Source: Apostichopus japonicus (lineage: Eukaryota > Echinodermata > Holothuroidea > Aspidochirotida > Stichopodidae). Taken from it: 64,000 bases of DNA. The stretch lies in contig NC_092578.1 of NCBI RefSeq assembly GCF_037975245.1, positions 2,241,001 through 2,305,000 of the forward strand. Direction: 5' to 3'. Position numbers and translations under genes: made by a program. Below, one piece after another: positions 1 through 12,733 of this stretch; positions within the stretch are counted from its first letter, which is position 1, and every line of letters starts with the position of its first letter. The notes below the pieces were generated by a model. That model saw only the letters and a list, made by a program, of their open reading frames with translations, had not been told where the DNA came from and ran no database searches.

Positions 1-1017
1 TACTCACACTTTAGCTTAGAGCATGATACTCATTCTTGTAACTCAAACCAAGGGGAACCCTACTCTTATTCAAACTCATGCTGATGCACTTGTCCAAAAA
101 TTTGGTTTAAAATGTGACAAAGTGAGCTATAAACAGATCAGTAATCATGACCTTTTGAATTGAGAGCCGTAAACATAATAAATGGAAATAATTTCAGAAT
201 GTGGAGGTTGAATTGATTCTTCATGTGTCCTGAATGAAAAGACTTAGTAAAAATTAACAATCGATCAATCAATCAACTTCTTTTGCATTGCAATAATGTT
301 GAGCAGGTTATTATAAAATGCTACCCCCCCTTGCCCCAAATGTTTGAGGTGTCAGACACTGGGGTTAACCTTGTACTCCTTGCATAGTGTTTTATCATGG
401 TTATCTGGTAATTTGTCAAAAAGATGTGGCTTTTGAGTAAATTGTTATAATTTCCAGAATGATCATCACATAGTGAGCAATGTGTGGCTTAATCTTTATG
501 GTTGCGATTATTAACGGCAGATGTACCAGCAAAAGGAAAAGAAAGTCTGGATTTTTGTGGTCTTTTATCTCCTTTACTTCCAAGAAATGATTCAGAATGC
601 TGTATCTTGTCAAGTTGAAGGGGGAGGGGGGGGGGGGGGGAAACAAACCTAAAAGAAGGCTAGAAAATTTGATAGAGAATAAAACATAATATTCTTGTAT
701 CATAACTGAAAGTATTTTTGAGCCTTTGTCGACTTGCATCATACCCTTGCATAAAGTGGTCTTTAAACACAAGCTTTTCTAACAATATCAGCGGAAAAAT
801 TATTAAATGCTTGTTTATTTAATATTGCTGTAAGGTGCTTCCAGCTTGCCAGGAATGTTTTCATAATAGTTATCAGAGATCTCTTCTGAGATCTTGGGGA
901 ATATCTCCGTATATCGGTGTGACGTGATTGTGAAGCATGTCGTAGTTAGGTCTGTATGGCTTCTCTCTCCCAGTAATTATTATCCTGAATTATCTTTGTC
1001 CTTCCTGTGTCGTATAG
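1..1017 (+). other. Probable ARHGAP21/23 intron upstream of the first visible exon
   Basis: No conserved coding segment is seen on either strand. Since the exon at 1018 starts in phase 1, this stretch is most simply the 3' part of an intron of the same gene. It holds a G-run interrupted once (about 620-640) and ends in a pyrimidine-rich tract and AG at 1016-1017. The open frame running from 894 into the exon is not conserved before 1018. Confidence 0.55.
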
Positions 1018-2656
1018 ATGCATCCAACATAAAGCAGAGAGGAAGCCAGAGGCATTCCAAGAAAACACGAAAGAAGCCGTTACCGCCCAATCAGGAGGAG
1101 CTGGATAATGACAGCTTGACGTTCGGTATACCTCTAGAATACTTACCTACCTCATCGACTAATGAGGTAATTAATTAACGGTTCTGCTACACGATTATAT
1201 CTATTTCTGGTTGATAGAAAACCTTGTGTGACGTAATAACAAGTAACAAGATACTGTAGGAGAAAATTCTCTTGTATTTAATATATTATATAAGGTAACT
1301 AACAACAGTGTTCTAACAAGTTATAAAACATATCAAGTTCTTTAAATTACTTGTATTATTTAAATCATTGGAATTTGTTTAATTTTCAGCACTTTTTCAA
1401 AAGAATTGAAAGTGTATGTGTTACCTGCTTTGCAGTAATATCAGATGGCTTGCCTTTTGAACTTAACCTCTCGTACTCACAAAACAAGATGTTGAACTTA
1501 ACTCTTGCTTTCTTCATTTAATATCCCGATTTCTAGTACTCCATTGAAATTGTTCATAATTTGAAAATTTGACTTTTGCTAATTTTGTATTATTAATGAA
1601 TCAGTTAACTTAAATTAATTAAGTAGTTGATCAATCAATCAATGAATATTTTGTGTGAGTTAATAGAATTACTGTATATATTGTCTTGCAGTTTGTTCCA
1701 TTATTCCTGGAGAAGTGTTGTTCCATTGTGGAGACATTTGGCTTAGATGTAGTGGGTGTTTACAGAGTGCCTGGCAACACAGGTGGTATTGGTTATCTAA
1801 AGAGTGAACTCCAAGCAGACATCAGGGAGTTGGACTTTAGGGATGAGGTAATGTATCTTACAAGAGTGTTCTGAAGAACTTTATGAATAGAATATATAAA
1901 CTCACAAGTTATAGCTTGAATATTGTAGTTGTGGAGTGTAGAGTTCATATATTGATTACAAGAAGGGGGGAAGTCAAAGGTCATTTGAGGTCACATTTTG
2001 GAATCTTAGATAATGACACTTAAACTACATACTTGCATACATATGCAGTGATTAGTGTTACAACATTATTGTTTGCCGTGGATGTCAAAGAAACTCCAGA
2101 ACACGGGTTTCACTTCTCCAGGACTCGGGGAATCTATACGGATTACATTTAGTTACCTAACCTATTACATCAAAATCTATATTAATACAAATAAATATTC
2201 TAATACTGATTATAATTGGAACTGGTTGCGACTTAATGTTTCACAAGTTTGATGATCGTCAAACCACAACTAAATATAAGTTATATTTCATTAGTACATG
2301 AAGTGCTACTGAATGGTATTGAACACTGATCGGATACATATGGTTACAAATATATATATATTAAAATAATCTGAATTTCTAAAACTTCTGCTCAATTCAG
2401 CAGAAATCAGTAAGTCGCTTTGACTTTACAACCATGCGGACAATCTTCTCTATTAAATAGTTTCAATTCCTGCTACTCCTTGTCACTTTCGGTGATCATG
2501 CACTGAAGAAGAGCTAGTTTTGCTCGAAAGCTCTGCAAAAACCAAACATTGGCTGTTTTACTTCCAATTACTTCCCTAATTTAATTATTGTATCTCACTC
2601 GAGATCCCGCCTTTCTCTAAATGTAGCATAGTTGTTTAACAGTTTTTCCGTTATTC

Positions 2657-2752
<96 letters not shown>

Positions 2753-5731
2753 GTATACAAAGATCTATTTCTATTTTTCAACAGAGATGGAGAGACGTTA
2801 ATGTGATCAGCAGTCTTTTGAAGTATTTCTTCCGTAAGTTGCCAAACCCTCTCATTCCATCAGAGCAGTACTCATTCTTCATCCAGGCAAACCGAACTAA
2901 AGATCCAGCCCAGAGGATGGCCAACATACGACGAGAAATCCATAACTTGCCAGAGCACCATTTTGCTGCCCTCCAGTTCTTGATTAAGCACCTCAAACTG
3001 ATCTCCAATAACTGTAGCGTAAACAAAATGGAGGTTCGGAACCTGGCCATAGTTTTTGGTCCTACTTTAATACGTACGGCGGACGATAACATGGTACAAA
3101 TGGTGCAGGATATGTCAGACCAATGTAAGATAGTTGAGAGCGTCATCGAACATTGTGATTGGTTCTTCTGTGAGGACGTGGAGAGTCAGCAGAATATTCC
3201 CCATGATGCTTTGCCAGGGGCTGATATCATGACAGATGCAAATGTTTTACTTACTAAAGCAAGGGAAGACAAAAAGAACAGTAAGTACAATCTCAAAATG
3301 TTTTCTTAATATTCACGGCAAAAAGTATCTGTAAATGCATAAGAATGGGCCGAAGAAATGGGGACTACGGCAGTGTAATATAATAATAATATTTGATTTT
3401 TATATAGCGCTTTACACCAGCGATAGGTCTCAAGCGCTTTACAGACGTTATATTACACCTGGTCAATGATAACCTGTCCCAGAGACAAGCCCTCCAGTCG
3501 GCAGCAGTTATATACTGCGCCCAGTGACAAGTTACGTCACAGGTACCCATTTAACTCCTGGGTGGAGAGAGGCAAGTGAGATAAAGCATCTTGCCCAAGG
3601 ACACAAAGCAATGAACTATGCAGGAATCTAACCAGCAATCTTTGGATCACGAGTCCAACGCCATAGCCAATTGGCCACCATGCTCTCTAAACACTGCGAG
3701 ATATGTACAAGTTCTGTCCATAAATAGAGAAGTACTTAATTAACAGGCTAGACACTATTGAGAACAAATAGTCATACAAAAGGCAGATCGATTGACTTTA
3801 ATTTGTAATGTTCATCCCATCTTCTGTGACATTTGTATTCTTGGATGGTCAAATTTCCCCCTGAGGTTGACTGATGGACAAATGGTTTCGTAACATTCAC
3901 ACAAGGCATTTGAAGTCACCGGAGGTCTCAAACAGTTAAACGACAGGTACATTAATGTCACAGTCGAATTAAATATTTTGGTTTGTAGGTTTTGTAACAA
4001 TAATATTACTTTGTTTTGCATGAAATTTTCCGCATGCTTTGTTATCCGATTTTCCATTCTAGTGTAATTTTGTTACCAATTTGAATCATTTACTTAAGAT
4101 CAAGGTCTGATATGCTGTAATTTTTTCTCTTTTCAGATGAAACTATATCACCTAAGGACATAGTGGCCTCTGTTCTCAGTGCGGCCAATAGGAAACTGAA
4201 GAAACCAGATCGTCGTTCCATTGACGCCTCCAAGGACACTGATGAGAAGGATGGTGGCCAGTCTACCACTTCCTCAAACTCTAAAGCATCAACTAGAGGA
4301 AGCTCACGGACCGAGTCGCAGTCAACAGAAGCAGACTCGTCGGTCGGCTGCGTGGACGGCCAGACTCCGACAAGTTTTTCGTTGGATCCCAAAGATGGTG
4401 ACAACCATGCTGACATTTCTAACTTTATGTTTCCAGAGGAGTTTACTTTTGGTTCTGTCAGAGGTAGAACTCTCGAAGATAATTCTCCTAATTCCAAGAG
4501 GACTTTTCACAATAATTCCAAAGACCGGCATCAGAAGGGTGATGGAACGGCGAACTGGATCATGAGGGACGACGCCCCGAGGTACCAATGGAAACAGACG
4601 GAATATTCAAAGGAAAGAGAAATCATAGAACAGCAACACAAGCTAGCTGTGCAGGACTATGAGAAGGAAGAAAGTACAAATTTAGATGAAATATTTCGAT
4701 CTAAAGAGAGATTAAAAGATTTCTGTTCAAGTAAAACAAGTGCAATCGAAACAGTAGTCACAGTAGACACACAGTCTGTAACATCGGATTATTCCACTAC
4801 GTCCTCAAATAACAATAACTGCTTTACCGATCATTCAACAAGAACTACTGATAGGGGACGTAAAAGCAGTACCTCACTAACCCCAGATTCGAATGTCTCC
4901 TCCGAAGATAGCGAATTCTTTCGTTCCATCACAGCTGCTTATGAAGTGAAATATCAGAGTTTATTCAACAAAGAATCTGACGAAAGCAGCACGTTAGTTG
5001 GAGAAGAAAGTGAAAATTCCTCTTCTGTTTCAGGAACGGAGCAAAGACCAGATAACTTTCCTCGGAGTAAATCATTTACAAGCGGTCAGCTTTTGGCTTG
5101 CAGTCAGTCTCCACAAAAGAGTGATAACGTTAGTCGACCGACATCGTTAGGTCTGGGAGATAGAAGGAATTCACTCAAACTTTCAGCTGCTTCGCAATCT
5201 CTCCTTGTATCCCCAAGAAGTCCTCAGAAGAAAACTAAAATTGAAGTCACAATTGTTTATGAAAAATCAGAGGTAACACCTCAACTGGAGAAAAAGACAA
5301 AATGTCACTCTTTGGAAAGTAGTCCCGAAAAGAAACAGGCTCTGAGCCCGGCTGCACGAAAGGAGAAAAATAGGCAACAGAGGAGAAGAAGGCACACCCT
5401 GGGAGGACCGAACGAGGCCAGAAACAGTCAGAAAATAGTAGAAATTACGTTAGTAGGCGAGCACACAACCACTAAGAGTGAGAATGCTTCACCCGTCAGG
5501 AGGCTTAAATCTTCCCAATCGTTCGGTAAAGCCTCCGATATAAAGGAGAGGGAGAAGAGAAGGAACTGCTCGAGTAATCCAAACTTGATAGATGGAGTCT
5601 TGGACGGTGGGAAGAGTTTAACGTTACCGTCAAAGAAGAAACCAGCAAGTCCTACAAAGTCTGATAAAGATTACCACCCTCAGAAATTAAATACTAAACA
5701 GGAATTCTTTGAAATTCAGGCTGCTCTGTGA
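1018..5731 (+). CDS. ARHGAP21/23-like: ARHGAP21/23-type Rho GTPase-activating protein, 3' portion (last four coding exons)
   Basis: Stimulates GTP hydrolysis by Rho-family GTPases; vertebrate ARHGAP21/23 act at Golgi, junctions and cytoskeleton. Exons read as 1018-1166, 1692-1847, 2785-3280 and 4137-5731, with consistent phases and stop TGA at 5729-5731. This gives 798 codons of C-terminal protein. The RhoGAP domain starts near [10 protein letters not shown] (exon 1) and runs through exon 3. The arginine finger is in GVYRVPGN (about 1768-1791), and [13 protein letters not shown] and [14 protein letters not shown] are diagnostic. The last exon is low-complexity and Ser-rich, but keeps three blocks known from ARHGAP21: [22 protein letters not shown] and RRRRHTLGG. 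The PDZ and PH domains of the family must lie before position 1. The first exon here begins in phase 1, so an upstream exon is required; I could not find it in 1-1017. Exons 1-2 and 2-3 join in phase 0. The 21-versus-23 split is vertebrate-specific, so a joint name is used. Confidence 0.9.
2659..2746. repeat. (AT)n microsatellite, about 88 bp
   Basis: An uninterrupted AT dinucleotide run lies in the intron before the third visible ARHGAP exon. It ends only about 38 bp before the acceptor AG at 2783-2784, so it overlaps the usual branch-point zone. The apparent open frame through it (Ile-Tyr repeats) is an artefact. Confidence 0.97.
3374..3685 (-). mobile_element. tRNA-derived SINE (MetaSINE-like), minus strand
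   Basis: Read on the minus strand, it starts with a tRNA-like head. The A-box-like TGGCCAATTGG is the complement of 3667-3677 and the B-box-like GGTTAGATTCC the complement of 3623-3633. A body follows with the core TGTCCTTGGGCAAGATGC and TCTCTCCACCCAGG, then a GTAAAGCGCTATATAAA tail and an ATT-rich run at 3377-3390. Similar core and tail sequences are widespread in marine animal genomes. Assignment to the MetaSINE superfamily is from memory and tentative. It lies in the intron before the terminal ARHGAP exon. Confidence 0.75.
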
Positions 5732-5832
5732 TCACTCATAAATGAAATCTGTGATATTTTTAGGTATGATCATGCTTCATGTATGGTCATGCTTCATGGT
5801 CTTTGTGAATCCTGTATGAAACTCAATGGTTA

Positions 5833-5999
5833 CTGATTAAGTGTGCTTGAACATGTTTAATGATTCCTGATTAAGTGTGCTTGAACATGTTTAATGATTC
5901 CTGATTAAGTGTGCTTGAACATGTTTAATGATTCTTGATTAAGTGTGCTTGAACCTGTTTAATGATTCCTGATTAAGTGTGCTTGAACCTGTTTAATGG
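5833..5999. repeat. 34-bp tandem repeat, about 5 copies, ARHGAP 3' UTR
   Basis: The unit begins CTGATTAAGTGTGCTTGAAC, followed by an ATGTTTAATGATTC-like end. Units start at 5833, 5867, 5901, 5935 and 5969, so the period is exactly 34 bp. Copies 4-5 share an A-to-C change (GAACCTG). The repeat begins about 100 bp after the ARHGAP stop, so it is probably transcribed as 3' UTR. Confidence 0.95.
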
Positions 6000-8900
6000 G
6001 CTGTGGTGGCAGTCTTTTACATCTGTACTATGATCCAGGTTTTCAAATCACTGTATATTCATAATGGGACCTCCCCCCCCTCCCTCTCATCCCTGTCTGT
6101 TGAACTGTTATCATATGTTAGTGACTACAGTAGCCTGTTATACTTACTGTTTGGTGCATTTTAATAATCTGTGACCCATCTTGCCCCCCTATGTATGAGA
6201 CAGTTATAACAAATATAGTAATAATAATTTTTAGTTTACATTGTGGTAATATGTCCTAATCTAGCATGTTTGTCAGTCACTGTAGCCTCTGGTTACATCA
6301 TCTACCTTAAAACTTGTCACAAATGCTGGCTTTGGGATAACAGTCATGACAAGATGCATTCACACTAAAGTATTAACTTTAGGGTTTCATAACCTCAGAG
6401 ATCGAACGAGTTGTGTTTATATGTGTCATTGATCATTTCAAAAGACAACCGATATAAATACTTAACATCTACTGAATGCTGTTGATAAGGATTTACAATG
6501 AAGATTAATTCATCACTTTGTTCACTTTTTGTTTGCTTGAACATCAACTCAAATATTTGTGCATATCAATTCGATTCTTGGTTTCTATGGTGATCAGCAA
6601 TGTTGTTATGATTAGATAATTTAAGATTCTGCTGGTATTAATCGATACTTTCATTTTACATCAGTTTTATCTGATATTTGAGCTCTTTCTGCACCCCCTT
6701 CATTCCACATATTTTGTTGGTTTTTTTTTACTGTGGCATTTCTATTATATTTTCATTCCCTTTTGTACAAATGGATGGGGAAGGGGCTGGATTTGTCATC
6801 GCTGTAACTGTTTAGCATACATTGTTCTTAGGCAAAACAGAAACTGCAGATGCTTACAAATTTAAAATATATAAAAAATTGAAAAATAATAACAAATCTT
6901 GTGAAACAATGTGAAGACTTGTTGGAGTGAAACAGTTAACTAAAATATAAAAATAGCACTTTTCATGGTATCATCAATAAGGTAAAATAGCTGTTTTCTA
7001 GCACATAGATGTACTTTTTCCAGAACTATGCTGTTAGTGTGTTTCATATTTGTGTCAAGACAGATGCTTTAAATAGCCCCACCCCCCCACCCCCCATTAG
7101 CATATATTTACAACAGAAACTTTGAAAACTCACATTTTCCTGGCAAAATGTACCAAACCAGATTTTGCATGCAAGAATGGAGGCAGAGGGTTTTGTTATG
7201 TACTAAAAAGGTATATCTTCAGCTGCTTGCAAACATTTTCAGTGAAAAGAGATCACTTCATTGTTGGGTATAAAATACTGCATCAGTTATTACTGTAGTA
7301 AACTAGATGGCAGGGGAATATAGTTGAAGATTGAAAGTCAAGATTTGCTGGCTTTGTTTGTATTCTTAACGAAGTTGCTTAATAATGAATTACCAAAATA
7401 TGATTCTGTCTTTCTGTGTCATTTTCAAACCTCTGAATTTAGGAGGTATTTTTGTTTGAAAACTTCACTTGGGGTTGAGAGAAACAAGGCTGCAAGCCAG
7501 ACCAGATACTTAAATATCTTTTTACCTTGAGTGTTTTGCCTGATTAGACGTGCAGAGTTGGTTTCATGTTTCACGAGCGAGGATAAAAACAAATAGTTAA
7601 ACTAAATCAAGGTGAAAAAATCTTTATTCAGTGAGTTCTTGCAATGATAAGGAATTATGTCTTTGGGCTATTTGGAATCATGTTGTATCAGTCATATTGT
7701 GTGTATGTATGTGTATATGTATGTGTGTATCATGTGGAACATGCAATCTTGTGTTATCTGTAATATTTGGTTACCATATATTCATGTGAAATCAAACAGA
7801 CTCTTGTTTCTTGTAACAAGATGAATGACTATATCAATTCAACGTGCTTCCTTTTACCGGCAGTCTACAAAAAGATTTGATTATTTAATTGATTAAAATA
7901 TATTACTTCGGTCTTGGTAAACAAATTAAAGCCTCTCCTGTGATTTGTACTCGATTAGCTTTAAAGTTTGAAATTCCTGCTTATCAGTGATGGGACGTTT
8001 CATTGTTTTGTCATAGGTCAGGGTTTTCTTTGCCTATGGACGCTGGTTTTATGTATTTACTACCTGATACAGTTGATGAGCAGTATTTTTGGTTAAAAAA
8101 GGTATACTTTAGTTCACAGATTTTTAACTTCTTAAAAAGGAATAAATTTTATGATATTATCACTAAACTTAGCTTAAAAATGAAGTGTTTTTCTTTTAAT
8201 AGAGTGTTGTACTAGTTCATGGAACGGTCGGGTGATGGGAGGGCCAGAGAACATTTAGAATTATAGATATATTTTCGTCTTGAATATTTCCAAGGTTCAT
8301 TTTTCAAAAGGTGTACTGCGGTTGGTAAGTGGACTTTGTAGTCATAACAATCGTTTTGGAATCTCTCCTGTGTAACTTGTGATATAAATCTCAGAGTGGC
8401 ATTAGTACATTTACTTGTGTAGAATACAATATATAATAATTCACAGGGTGTATGTAACTAAAATGATTATGATACCTGTAAATACTCATAGTCCTAAGAT
8501 GTACTTCATTGAGGTGTGCTTCATATTACTGTATAGTCTATGTGCAGTGACTTAGTGCTCATATTTATTGTAATATCTTACTAGCTTTGTCCTCCATTGA
8601 CTGTCCCAGTATATGCACGTAATAAAAGCTTACGTACTTGTATTTTATGTAATCAAATAACCGATAATTAAGTCTGAGCACCATGTTTGTCATTGAAGTT
8701 ATTTGGATGTAATGATTGATGTTATCTGAAGTAGCCAAGCTAGCTGTTGGTATTAATCACATTGCAAACTTTATATATATATTCAAAACTTTACGAATGT
8801 TCAGATTTTATATTTCTTTTGCCAGGTCTTTTTCTCAAGAACTTGAAAAAATTCTTTCTTCCATCACAAAAGACCTTGCAGAGTAAAATTTTTATTTTGA

Positions 8901-9374
8901 AAAAATCAGTTTTTCTGTATGCTGTAGTTTTCTGAGATTTGTTTTCCTAAAGGAACATTTTTGCAACTTCACAATGAATATGGAGAGTCGTATATAAATT
9001 TTTGTCAGCTCTGCTCTTTCAGGTAATATTTCATCCTGCTATTCTTATTCATTTAATCAAGTTTACTTAGCCATGAATGGACAGATGTGACAGTCATTAT
9101 TTACTCTTGTGTTGTACTTGTGTTGTGTTACCACCACCCCCATCCCCTTCCTCTTCCCTCCTCTATGGTCTTTCCCCCTCTGGTGTTTATTTATGCATAA
9201 TTTTCCTACAGATACCCTTTTTGATGCAACTTCAAGCAGGGTATCAACTAAATGTACATGATGTGCTTGGCTCTTTAAGTTCATTTTGTATGATTCTGTA
9301 ATTCAAGTCTTACAGTTTATAAACGACGTACTTAAATGGAGTCATACCTTCTCACCCTGACAGGGAGAATGGGT

Positions 9375-9490
9375 ATATTACAAGAGGAACCCTTGAGTGA
9401 GGGATTAGGTTGGAGGAGGGTATGTGGAGGGGATATTACAAGAGGAACCCTTGAGTGAGGGATTAGGTTGGAGGAGGGTATGTGGAAGGG
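9375..9490. repeat. 58-bp tandem duplication, 2 copies
   Basis: The block starting ATATTACAAGAGGAACCCTT at 9375 is repeated at 9433 with one visible change near the end (GGAGGGG versus GGAAGGG). Intergenic. Confidence 0.93.
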
Positions 9491-12400
9491 GATTAGTAGA
9501 ACAAAAATAAAATGTGTAGCATCCTTGTGGTCACGTTTGCTATTTGTAGCATCTTGACATTGGTTGAGTTACAACTATGTAGAAGTGTCAGGTCAAAGGT
9601 CAATACAAACAGTCTATTTTAACATGATGCAGTTCAGTAAGAATTGTCTCCAAGACATGAGAATGAGACCAATGGACAGACCTACACAGATGAATAATCA
9701 ACAGAAGATAGGTAGATGCATAGACATAACTTTACACAGACCGATAGATTTTCACACGGACAAACTTTACGTAGACATGCTTGGATACAGTACTAGGTCA
9801 TGTTGATAGATATACTGCCTTAGAAAAGGTCATGACCCTAAACAATTACACAGACTTGCAGACAGATAACCATGGTAACAGAATGTCACAAATTTATAAG
9901 AAGTGTAGTCACATGTTGGTGCCAAATCTATGAACCCTACTATTTCAACTTTTGAATGGTGTTACAAGGTTTGGCAAATGGGTAAAGAAATGGACAGATG
10001 TTATCTAAGTTAAGTCAATAACATTCTCCAGGTGTCAGTTGTAATCTAGCTTCAAATCCCATAATGCATTCTATTATAAGCTTGCACGCACCATGACTTA
10101 TCCTGCTGGTAGGTTCCCAACAAATCACATAAAATTATTAAGCAAAAGAAAAAGTTGTAACAGAAGAGAGCTGGTACAACTTTGGTTTTCTAGTAAACAA
10201 ACTTTGAGAAGAAAAAAAATTGCACAAATGAAGATGCTAGTATATACAATGGAGTTAAATGTGCCCATGTTGTCTAACAAAAAAATGCATAAATAAATTT
10301 ACCATGTTTATTTCTCCTGACTTGAACATAGAGGTTAAAATTATGGTGATGTACTCTGGTCCATCATTCATGTATAATGTGATTTTGTATGTACTAAATT
10401 AAATGAATCATTAAAGGCAATTAAATTTGTGGTAATTATTAATTTCACTCTCAATTTAGTTGTGTTTCATCAGGGAGTAGAGGATGATGTTCACTTTGCA
10501 AATGACTTGAAATAAATTTTCAATAAATAAATAAATATGTTTTCATTAAAAGGTTAATGTTCTATTATACCTTATGTATTTGCTTAAAAAAAATTGTCAA
10601 CTTAAGGATTCATTTGCCAAAGTTATTTCATTAAAAATTTTAAAAAACTTTCACGTTGCTTATACTTTTTCAGTCATAAATGATGAAGATAAAAATCTCT
10701 TCATCACTTTCATTCATTAACATCTTGAGTCTTTTGTGAAAATGGTTAAATAAAGCACAAAAAAAATTGTTTAGCTGCTCACTGTTAATGTTGAAAAATA
10801 CTACATGAATCTATATTCAATAGACCTACAATTCAATGTATTGAATTTATGAGTTAATTTCTTGTAAACAGTCCAGTTTTGTGATCTCTACTGATTCCAA
10901 AAATATGTTGTCGACAATGTTTCTCTCCTTCTTGTTTGCACGTGTCTGTTAACAATGTTTTTTTTTTTTATATAGATAACCAGTAGCCTAATCATGAGAG
11001 TGCTTGGTTAAATTCCAAGCTTCACTGGTATGCATTAGAGGCTTAAGTGTCCAACGCAATTACCCTTTGCTATTTTCAATTTATTTCGACATTTTCATTA
11101 GATTTTGGTGCAGATTTATTCAATTGAAATACAATTTATCTTGACCAGGTTGACAAAAGAGTTTTATTTACCCTTCATAAAGTCTTGTCAGTTATTGACT
11201 CTTTTTTTTAAATTTTAGTATTTACCTTAAAATTCCAAAAGTTTTCTATTAAATCTCAAAATTCTATCAGGTGGGGGTATAACAACTACTCATCTCTCCA
11301 AATCTGTGAAACTACTTTCTGATGGTTTTCTTTAAAAAAAAATTGTTAATGTTTTTTATTTCTTTTCTGTCTGACCTAGCAACTTCTCTCAGACTTTATG
11401 GGACTCTCTCTTCTCAAATCTTTTTATATTTCACTTTGCATTATGAAGTTGAATTCACATTGCAACGAATGCTGAGTGTTTTCATTCGGAACTGTATTTG
11501 GGTTTTTTAAACAATTGTTCATGTAATATTTTATCTCTCTTTTTCTAAGTTTGTAAATTTTTTATTTTATTTCCAGCTGTTGTGAATTTACCCAGGATTC
11601 AATCAATGCTTTCTATTCTCTCTCTTTTTGTTGTCCTTTTTGCATTTTTCATCAACTTCTCGATAATTTTGTAAAGGATTTTGTACATATGAGTTATCCA
11701 CACCTGGTAAAGCAAAACCAAATTTGAATTCTTTTGGTGTGTCTGTATGTGTGGGTTTTTTTTAAAATAATAATGAATGAGAGAAAAAACTAAAAGTTGT
11801 TGTATAGAACAAATTATTATGGTATATAGTTGCTTGTAAATGTGCGCTGGTTTGTCTGTAAAATGTGTTATATATAGATTTTGTTGCATGAATAGTTCTC
11901 TAGGACATAAAATGTTTTATTTTCAAGAAGTAAAAAAGGAAATATGCAATTTGGCGAAATAAATAGCAATGCCAGATGGCTTGCTGAAAAACAAAACAAT
12001 TGTTGTCTTCCTTTTTCACTATGCCAGTTCTTTGGGGGGGAATTTTTTTTTTTTTGGGCTAATGCTTAATTTCCCTTAAGAATATTCTTCGTTAACGTGA
12101 CTGCTACAGTTGCACTCCAGTACCGAAGGCATGGAAACTATCTGGTTGATCTGTTGCATCCTATTCTGAACTAAACTTCAGTACATATTGAAGGATAAAA
12201 ACCCTTGGAAATTGGCCAAAATGGTAATACAAAATGCAAAGACTGGAGTCATATATGTTTGCAGAATCACAGTTCATTATGACCACAAGTGTTAAAACTG
12301 AATGACAATTTGTCCATTCAGACCTCCGCCTTCTCCCTCCTTTCCTCTATCACCCACCTCCTGCACCCATCTACAAAACTCCTCTCTTTTCTCAAACACT

Positions 12401-12686
12401 CTAACTAATTCATTGTAAGAGGAGAATCAGTCAATTTTATCATGGCTCAATCAAGACATTTCAGAACTAGAAATTTATTTCATCAACAGAGTTCTGCATT
12501 CATCAGGTGTGGATACACGGGGTGTGGGTGAATACCTTCGCTTTTTATCAAACTCCACAGAAAAAGTAGTTACTAAGCACAACCGGGCGCATAGCCGAAA
12601 TATGCCTCAGAAGTACACCACTGTATGTCTAAAATTCCCCCCGAACATTAGAATTGACTTCAATACTCGCAAAGGGCATGGCAACC

Positions 12687-12733
12687 TTAAGGCAGGTTCA
12701 TACGAAAACGCAGCGAGTATGAACCGGCCTTAA
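12687..12733. repeat. Short inverted repeat (17-bp arms, 13-base loop)
   Basis: The left arm TTAAGGCAGGTTCATAC (12687-12703) matches the reverse complement of 12717-12733 with a single mismatch. It could be the remnant of a DNA transposon end or a transcribed hairpin; no function is implied. Confidence 0.85.

Noticed and set aside
2632-2784. Extension of the RhoGAP exon upstream into an Ile-Tyr repeat
   Set aside because: The (AT)n run is read through by chance; a pyrimidine tract and AG at 2783-2784 give the in-phase join to the preceding exon.
4090-4588. Minus-strand open frames opposite the last ARHGAP exon
   Set aside because: Shadow frames of a long Ser-rich coding exon; no recognisable protein.
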